From: Bacteroidales bacterium UBA3709
GTDB taxonomy: Bacteria > Bacteroidota > Bacteroidia > Bacteroidales > UBA932
Direction of reading: 5' to 3'
Length of the DNA: 28,573 bases
Assembly (NCBI GenBank): GCA_002372015.1
Contig: DFIA01000072.1
Span: 1 to 28,573 of the forward strand
In this document: piece after piece, positions 23,668 to 28,573 of the stretch
How the letters are laid out: every line of letters starts with the position of its first letter
How positions within the stretch are numbered: the first letter of the stretch is position 1
The notes under the pieces: model-generated
Databases searched by the model: none
The model's input: the letters and a program-made list of their open reading frames with translations, nothing else
Told to the model about the DNA's origin: nothing
Position numbers and translations under genes: made by a program

Positions 23668-25161
23668 TCAAATTAGAGGCGTGAGCAATCTAAAAAAACT
23701 CTCTTTTACTTTCTGTCCTACGCTCCTTTTCTTCCATTGCTCAAGTTCTACTTTAATACAATTTGCTATATCGTTGTTAAACTTCTGCTCTACATTTACA
23801 GCACAGCCTGCATCGTACAATACCGCCATAACTTCAAAATTATGCTCAAAGCTCCTTTCATCCATATTAGCAGAACCAATGATAACCATCTTACCATCTA
23901 CACTAACCACTTTGGAGTGATTGTACCCCTCCTTAAAAAGATAGATTTTGACTCCGGCTTCCAATAATTCTGTAATATAAGAGCGAGTACCATAATGCGC
24001 CATAAGACTATCTCCTTTTTCTGGCAGCATTATGCGCACATCTATATTGCCTAACGCCGCAACCTTAATTGCATTAAGAATGGTTGCATTTGGTGTAAAG
24101 TAAGGCGATACTATAGATATTCGAGACAAAGCAGATGTTATTGAAGTAAAGTAACACTGCATTATTCCAGCCCAATCGCTGTCGGGGCCAGAAGATATTA
24201 TCTGAGCATAAACATCTCTGTTCTTGCCTAATAGGCTCTTCTTCCCTATTTTAATGTTAGGATAATACTTTTTACTGTAGTGAAGTCTGTGATTTATAAC
24301 AAAATAACGATCTAAAAGAAAACTTGCCTGCAAAGAAAAGACACTCTCACCGGTTATTTTTATCTGAGCATCTCGCCACTCCCCTAACTCTGTTCCATAA
24401 TAATATCTGTCTGCTATATTTACCCCTCCTATAAATCCTGTATCGCCATCCACCACAAGTATTTTCCTATGATTACGATAATTTATTTTAGACATAGGCA
24501 TAAAAAAATGCACAGGAGAAAATACCAGCACTTCTATACCAGCATTTTGCATTTGCTGTATGAGTCTTCTTGGTATGCCCGAGCTACCCACATCATCGAA
24601 CATCAGCCTAACCTCCACGCCTTCTTTAGCCTTCTGCATTAAAAGAGATATAAATTTATTCCCTATCCTATCATTTTCAAGAATATAGGTCTGAAGATGT
24701 ACATGATTTGCTGCCTCCTTTATGGAACGATACATTGCATCTAAAGCAGATTTACCATTGTAAAAAATCTCTACATCGTTATTGTAATCTATTAGAGAAT
24801 AACTGTTTCTAAGATTCTGATATATAAGCTTCTTAAAGGGTTCCATTTCCCCTGCAAACAACTCTGGGCAGCTCTCCAACTGTTCTGTTTCGTCTTTACT
24901 AAGTTCTTGTCTGGTTTTCAAATCTGCCAAACCCTTTCTGGAAAACATTTTCTTCTTACGATAATTCTGGCCAAATGTCAGATACAGTACAATTCCAATA
25001 TAAGGCAGCAATATCATTACTGCAGTCCAAGAAAGAGTCTTAACCGGATCTTGTCTGCTAAATATCATAGAAGCAGAAGCATATATAGCAATGCACATAT
25101 TCATTGCATACAATACAGCCGAAAGAGCCGGCCAGAATGTATTCAAAGAAACCAGTATCAT
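23668..25161 (-). CDS. cls: Cardiolipin synthase (phospholipase D superfamily)
   Basis: This 497-residue membrane enzyme joins two phosphatidylglycerols to form cardiolipin. Two N-terminal transmembrane segments (about 9-30 and 42-62, with PVKTLSWTAVMILLPYIGIV) are followed by two PLD domains. The HKD motifs are complete: His231, Lys233 and Asp238 in NHRKILVVD, and His415, Lys417 and Asp422 in HSKVVSVD. GGVNIADRY and GSANMDERS follow them. Length and layout match bacterial ClsA-type proteins. The start overlaps the menG stop by four nucleotides (ATGA), so the two genes are translationally coupled. Confidence 0.95.
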   Translation of the reverse strand: MILVSLNTFWPALSAVLYAMNMCIAIYASASMIFSRQDPVKTLSWTAVMILLPYIGIVLYLTFGQNYRKKKMFSRKGLADLKTRQELSKDETEQLESCPELFAGEMEPFKKLIYQNLRNSYSLIDYNNDVEIFYNGKSALDAMYRSIKEAANHVHLQTYILENDRIGNKFISLLMQKAKEGVEVRLMFDDVGSSGIPRRLIQQMQNAGIEVLVFSPVHFFMPMSKINYRNHRKILVVDGDTGFIGGVNIADRYYYGTELGEWRDAQIKITGESVFSLQASFLLDRYFVINHRLHYSKKYYPNIKIGKKSLLGKNRDVYAQIISSGPDSDWAGIMQCYFTSITSALSRISIVSPYFTPNATILNAIKVAALGNIDVRIMLPEKGDSLMAHYGTRSYITELLEAGVKIYLFKEGYNHSKVVSVDGKMVIIGSANMDERSFEHNFEVMAVLYDAGCAVNVEQKFNNDIANCIKVELEQWKKRSVGQKVKESFFRLLTPLI

Positions 25162-25904
25162 TTTCCTATCGGTTTGGAAGCTCTGTAAAGAACCGAAATG
25201 CCTCCTGTCTGATTAGTATATGCCGTATGAGAAAAACCAGACAACGCAAGTTCTTTGCAAAACTTCTCAAATTTAGGAAATTTTTCTACTGAATCTATAA
25301 AGTATTTGTATGCTCCGTAATCCTTTCCGGCAGTAAGCACAGATGCCATTCTCGGAAGCAAGTACTTAAAATATGGCCTATAAAATGCTCTAACAAAAGC
25401 ATTTCTTGGTTCACCAAACTCCAGTATCAATAATAAGCCACCAGGTTTTAGCACTCTCATTATTTCTTTCAACGATTGTTCTCTGTTGCTGAAATTCCTA
25501 ATTCCATATCCAATGGTAACTGCATCCATAGAAGAATCGCTGAAAGGAAGCAAGGCCGCATCTGCCTCAATCAACTCGGGTTTAGGATACTTTGACAGAT
25601 TGGCTTGCCAAAGCTTCTCTATTTTCTTCCTACCTACCTCTAACATACATTCAGAAATGTCTGCCCCCACAACAGAAAGGCCCTTCTTTGCCAACATAAT
25701 ACTCAAATCTGCTGTTCCACAGGCCAAATCGAGAACTTTTACATCGCATAAAGGAATGTTTCTGGAATCTGAAATCTGTTTAGCAAAAGTATAGGCTTCT
25801 TTAGCACAGCTTTTCCTCCACTTCTTATCTATATTCATAGAAAACAAGTGGTTGAACCTATCATATTCAGAAGATATTTTATTAAAAATAGGTGATGTAT
25901 CCAT
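25158..25904 (-). CDS. menG: Demethylmenaquinone methyltransferase (UbiE/MenG)
   Basis: This 248-residue SAM-dependent enzyme performs the last step of menaquinone synthesis. Its signatures are IFNKISSEYDRFNHLFSMN near the start with W-R-K, motif I VLDLACGTADLS, GADISECMLEVGRKK, DAVTIGYGIRNF and MRVLKPGGLLLILEFGEPR. With Bacteroidota using menaquinone only, MenG is the proper name. It is the first gene of a two-gene unit with cls (ATGA overlap). A TATCTTAG close to the start on the minus strand could be a -7 box, but I see no -33 match. Confidence 0.95.
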   Translation of the reverse strand: MDTSPIFNKISSEYDRFNHLFSMNIDKKWRKSCAKEAYTFAKQISDSRNIPLCDVKVLDLACGTADLSIMLAKKGLSVVGADISECMLEVGRKKIEKLWQANLSKYPKPELIEADAALLPFSDSSMDAVTIGYGIRNFSNREQSLKEIMRVLKPGGLLLILEFGEPRNAFVRAFYRPYFKYLLPRMASVLTAGKDYGAYKYFIDSVEKFPKFEKFCKELALSGFSHTAYTNQTGGISVLYRASKPIGK

Positions 25905-25985
25905 ATTGCATGTGCTAAGATACTCAATATTTTGTTTTCAGATGATGGCAAAGTTTATTCGGGAACTGCATTAATGAAATTCTGA

Positions 25986-26016
25986 TTTGAAAATACCGTT
26001 ATTTTCTCTATATTTG
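25986..26016 (+). promoter_or_regulatory. tRNA-Leu promoter
   Basis: TTTG (25986-25989), 19 nt, and TATATTTG (26009-26016) match the Bacteroidota consensus fully. The tRNA begins 10 nt after the -7 box. Confidence 0.8.
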
Positions 26017-26025
26017 CCCTCCCTT

Positions 26026-26108
26026 GCCCAGGTGGTGGAATGGTAGACACGCTAGTTTCAGGGACTAGTGCCAGCAATGGTGTGCAAGTTCGACTCTTGT
26101 CCTGGGCA
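26026..26108 (+). tRNA. tRNA-Leu (anticodon CAG)
   Basis: The 83-nt cloverleaf has acceptor arms GCCCAGG and CCTGGGC, a long variable arm as in class II tRNAs, and an anticodon stem CTAGT/ACTAG closing the 7-nt loop TTCAGGG, so the anticodon is CAG. The T arm is GCAAG-TTCGACT-CTTGT. The discriminator base is A at 26108. CCA is not encoded in full and must be added. Confidence 0.95.
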
Positions 26109-26143
26109 CAAAAAAAAGAGACTCTGTCTCTTTTTTTTTGTGC
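26106..26143 (+). terminator. Intrinsic terminator of tRNA-Leu
   Basis: GCAC-A8-GAGAC pairs with GTCTC-T9-GTGC over a 3-nt loop TCT; the T run serves as the U tract. The foot of the stem uses the last two tRNA bases, so full hairpin formation competes with the acceptor stem. Confidence 0.8.
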
Positions 26144-26241
26144 CAGCTCACCCTCTGCACTCCCTCAAGGGAGATTACGGCACTAACCGTGCCGGCCGCT
26201 AATGCGGCTTATGAATCAACGCACTCTGTCTCTTTTTTTTT
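26121..26241 (+). repeat. 19-nt direct repeats around an 83-nt cluster of three hairpins
   Basis: ACTCTGTCTCTTTTTTTTT occurs at 26121-26139 and again at 26223-26241. Between them are three adjoining GC-rich hairpins: CTCCC/GGGAG (26160-26173), CGGCAC/GTGCCG (26178-26194) and GCCGC/GCGGC (26195-26208), with 4-5 nt loops. No ORF is present. It may be an insertion that copied the terminator end, or a structured RNA element upstream of cutC. Confidence 0.7.
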
Positions 26242-26253
26242 ATCTTTGAAGTT

Positions 26254-26916
26254 ATGAAACTGTTTTTGGAAAGTTGTTGCACAAATATAGAAGAGGTACA
26301 GTATGCGTGTAGCATGGGCGCCTCTCGAATAGAATTATGTGAGAATATTGCAGAAGGAGGCATCACTCCATCTGAGGAATTAACCTTAAAAGCTCTCGGA
26401 GTTTCTACTATACCAATAAATGTAATGATAAGACCTCGTGGTGGAAACTTTGTATATACGCGTGAGGAAATTCAGGTAATGATAGCACAGATAAATGCCT
26501 GCAAGGCTCATGGTTTAGCCTGCAAGGCTACGTACATCTCAAGCTCCATAAACGGGATAGTGTTAGGTGCACTCACACCGGATTATGAGGTAGATATACC
26601 AACCATGAAGCACCTTATAGAAGCCATACACGCAAATGCTACTGCCCCCATAGATATAACATTCCATAGAGCCTTTGACAGAGTGGCTAATCCGCAGAAA
26701 GCTTTGGAGGAAATTATAGAACTTGGCTGTACCCATCTTTTAACCTCGGGCAACATGAGCAACGCATACGAAGGCAGATTCAATATTGCAAACCTCGTAA
26801 AACAAGCCGCTGGCAGAATCACTATAATAGCCGGCAAGGGAATAAACCGCAATAATCTGCTACAGATTGCCCAAGATTCCAACGCCCCTCAATTCCACGG
26901 CACAAACCTCTTTTGA
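26254..26916 (+). CDS. cutC: CutC-family protein, C-terminus short
   Basis: CutC is a TIM-barrel protein first linked to copper handling; its true activity is unclear. The 220 residues show the family's segments: LESCCTNIEEVQYACSMGAS, RIELCENIAEGGITPS, VMIRPRGGNFVYT, ITFHRAFDR, LTSGNMSNAYEG and IIAGKGINRNN. Usual members have 240-250 residues, so about 25-30 C-terminal residues are missing after QFHGTNLF. This could be natural variation or decay. TATCTTTG ends 5 nt before the ATG, and if it is a real -7 box the mRNA would be leaderless, but no -33 box fits. Confidence 0.85.
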   Translation: MKLFLESCCTNIEEVQYACSMGASRIELCENIAEGGITPSEELTLKALGVSTIPINVMIRPRGGNFVYTREEIQVMIAQINACKAHGLACKATYISSSINGIVLGALTPDYEVDIPTMKHLIEAIHANATAPIDITFHRAFDRVANPQKALEEIIELGCTHLLTSGNMSNAYEGRFNIANLVKQAAGRITIIAGKGINRNNLLQIAQDSNAPQFHGTNLF

Positions 26917-26958
26917 AGTACATCTTTAACAAGGCACTCTTATGTTATTTCACTTTAT

Positions 26959-27520
26959 ATGACAAAAATATTACAGAAACGCTTGATTGGTTGGATATTT
27001 GGCAAGTCTCTTTCAGGATGGCTCACTCTAATGTGCTTTACCATCTTGGCTGTTAGTTTATTGGGGTTGTCATGCAGGCATTTTGAATGCAGATAAGCCC
27101 AAAGAAGGGCTCATAGGCTACCCTAAAGAAAATGAGGGGCTCAGACTATTGAGACTACTGATTACCAAGGAAAAAGGCCGCATTATTTATATTGCCATTG
27201 GAGCAAACTGGTGCCCGGGAAGTCAACAGGAGCTTCCGTTTCTAAAAAAATTAGCTGCAAATTTCCAGAATGAAGCTATCAGATTTGTCAATTTCTGGAT
27301 AGACGACAACAGCCATAATCCAGATTACCCTGAACTTGGTATAGAGAATTACTACCTTACTGATGCTCAGCGAACAGGTCTTGATCCTATTTTCCATCTT
27401 GGTAGCGGTATTCCGTTCTACATCCTGATAGACAAAGATGGGGTAATTGTGGATTATGGCGAGCACCTGCGCCCTTCCTTTCCAGATACACAGAAAAAGT
27501 TAGAAGAGCTTGTCTATTAA
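26959..27520 (+). pseudogene. Thioredoxin-like lipoprotein gene, frameshifted
   Basis: An ATG at 26959 opens a frame with a lipoprotein-type signal (hydrophobic WLTLMCFTILAVSLLGLSC), then stops at 27103. The thioredoxin-like part (AIGANWCPGSQQELPFL, later GIPFYILIDKDGVIVDYGEH) is in the +1 frame and has only a TTG at 27083 as a start. Removing one T from the TTTT at 27081-27084 would join signal and domain into a protein near 186 residues. The active site is monothiol (CPGS). It may be a recent frameshift, a sequencing error or phase variation. It ends one base before the convergent transglutaminase-like gene. Confidence 0.65.
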
Positions 27521-28573
27521 TCAGATTGCTTCAAGAATCTTTGTAAGTTCCTCACCGAGGGAAGTGTTGTAACCCTGAGAATAATAAATCACACGCCCAA
27601 AACTATCGCAGAGAGCTATAACCGGCAAAATATCGCCACTCTTGCTACAGGCCGCTGCAAGCATCTTCCTTACAGTGTCTGCCTTGTCTGTTCCTGCAAT
27701 GAGATTTTTTATATTCTCAGGTTTTGCCTGCCCGAGAGCCACAACCTTTAAACCCCTATTATTCAAAATCTCAGCAATAGATGTCAGCTGCCTTACCGCA
27801 TGTGTGGTAGGTTCATCTTTTGCGCCAAGACACGCTACCAGAAAATATCCTCTGCCTACCTGCGATAGCAGAGAAACTGCTTTGCCGTCTTTCAAAAATT
27901 CCTGTTCGGGGTTCATATTACCTATTACCTCCACCTTCTGCTCAGATTGCCTAAGATATGTCTGAATATCAATTCTTTGATTCTCCGAAACTGGGAAAAA
28001 ATCTATATGAGTAAGAATACTTCCATCCGCTAATCTATTGCCGGTTGTGAGCATATAATACCCTGCATCTATAGAATAAGCAGAGGCAAACATTTTATCA
28101 AAAGGCATATCGTTATCTTCATCCAAAGAAAGCAAAGCTGCCTTGCTCCCGCTGAGTTTAGATATAGTAAAATGTCTGTAATACAACGGATTTACAGATT
28201 TTTGTTTATTAGCATTCAAGACCTTATCGGTTAGTGTAGCCATAAGCAATCCCTGAGGTGCCGGCTTGCCGGTATGAAGATCTATCCAAGCCCCGTCTTT
28301 CATATATTGCGCCTTGCCGGTAGTTTCCTCCAATCGGGCTTCATAGCCTTTTGTACGGCACAATGCAACAAAAAATATATCCTTGGAAAGCGGATCGGCC
28401 TTTCTGTAGTTCCACACCGCAATAGGCGGAATCCTAAGCCTCTGGGGATTGTCGGTGGAATCTGTTTCTATGTTATCCTCTACCCACTCAGCAATTTTTT
28501 CGGCAGACTTAAACTCCAGTTCTTTACCTATTTGGGCAAAATACGGGCGTAAAAATTCCAGTTCAACTCTCGG
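27521..28573 (-). CDS. Transglutaminase-like protein with C-terminal thioredoxin-like domain, partial
   Basis: The frame is open from the right window edge, so the N-terminus is missing; 350 residues are visible. The first 110 look like the end of a transglutaminase-like core: VELEFLRPYFAQIGKELEF, then PPIAVWNYRKADPLSKDIFF, VALCRTKGYEARLEETTGKA and a DGAWIDLHTGKP strand with the Trp-Asp pair. The catalytic cysteine would lie off the window. The last 110 residues (YFLVACLGAKDEP to SFGRVIYYSQGYN) look like a thioredoxin/redoxin fold. Such proteins are common in Bacteroidota envelopes; substrate unknown. Confidence 0.75.
   Translation of the reverse strand, partial: PRVELEFLRPYFAQIGKELEFKSAEKIAEWVEDNIETDSTDNPQRLRIPPIAVWNYRKADPLSKDIFFVALCRTKGYEARLEETTGKAQYMKDGAWIDLHTGKPAPQGLLMATLTDKVLNANKQKSVNPLYYRHFTISKLSGSKAALLSLDEDNDMPFDKMFASAYSIDAGYYMLTTGNRLADGSILTHIDFFPVSENQRIDIQTYLRQSEQKVEVIGNMNPEQEFLKDGKAVSLLSQVGRGYFLVACLGAKDEPTTHAVRQLTSIAEILNNRGLKVVALGQAKPENIKNLIAGTDKADTVRKMLAAACSKSGDILPVIALCDSFGRVIYYSQGYNTSLGEELTKILEAI

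Noticed and set aside
26241..26248. cutC promoter as a firm call
   Set aside because: The -7 box fits, but no -33 box lies 18-20 nt upstream, and a T-run next to TATCTTTG can occur by chance.

Overview
The window looks like a piece of a Bacteroidales (phylum Bacteroidota) chromosome. Four signs point there. The gene content includes serine palmitoyltransferase, the order DUF177-rpmF-fabH without plsX, TypA, menaquinone methyltransferase and a TPR protein paired with an outer-membrane barrel. Promoters repeatedly fit the Bacteroidota pattern TTTG-N19-TAnnTTTG. Shine-Dalgarno sequences are mostly weak. Stop codons and flanks are AT-rich with short operons. I cannot name the genus from the sequence alone.

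Region 1 (1-9423) is housekeeping. On the minus strand lie the glutathione peroxidase gene, typA, then DUF177-rpmF-fabH with its own promoter, and the 5' part of a tRNA at the left edge. guaA and a phzF-like gene follow on the plus strand. A minus-strand group ftsE-nth-xerC/D-like closes the region.

Region 2 (9494-19574) is a plus-strand run: a 960-residue periplasmic TPR protein with an outer-membrane barrel protein, gyrB overlapping an M23/LysM peptidase, and serine palmitoyltransferase with a short-chain dehydrogenase (a likely first and second step of sphingolipid synthesis).

Region 3 (19575-21598) is the accessory island and the most unusual part. A ~115-140 bp sequence occurs three times in the same orientation (19586, 20236, 20908). 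Each copy ends at or next to the promoter of a different small module. Module one is a predicted short terminated RNA plus a 46-residue basic protein; a 15-nt stretch of the RNA is perfectly complementary to the 15 nt directly upstream of that protein's start codon. Module two is a decayed HNH nuclease fragment and a HigB-like toxin with an apparent internal in-frame deletion, followed by an intact HTH antitoxin. Module three is an apparently intact YefM-YoeB pair with two GTAC-core operators between its -33 and -7 boxes. A 259-bp segment inside module one also has 9-bp terminal inverted repeats and 10-11 bp flanking direct repeats, like a small transposed element.

Region 4 (21591-28573) returns to metabolic genes on the minus strand: a D-2-hydroxyacid dehydrogenase, a ROK kinase, cardiolipin synthase and MenG, with a tandem duplication after the ROK gene. 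Next come tRNA-Leu(CAG) with a strong promoter and terminator, a hairpin cluster between two copies of a 19-nt sequence, a short cutC, a frameshifted thioredoxin-like lipoprotein gene, and the C-terminal part of a transglutaminase-like protein that runs off the right edge.
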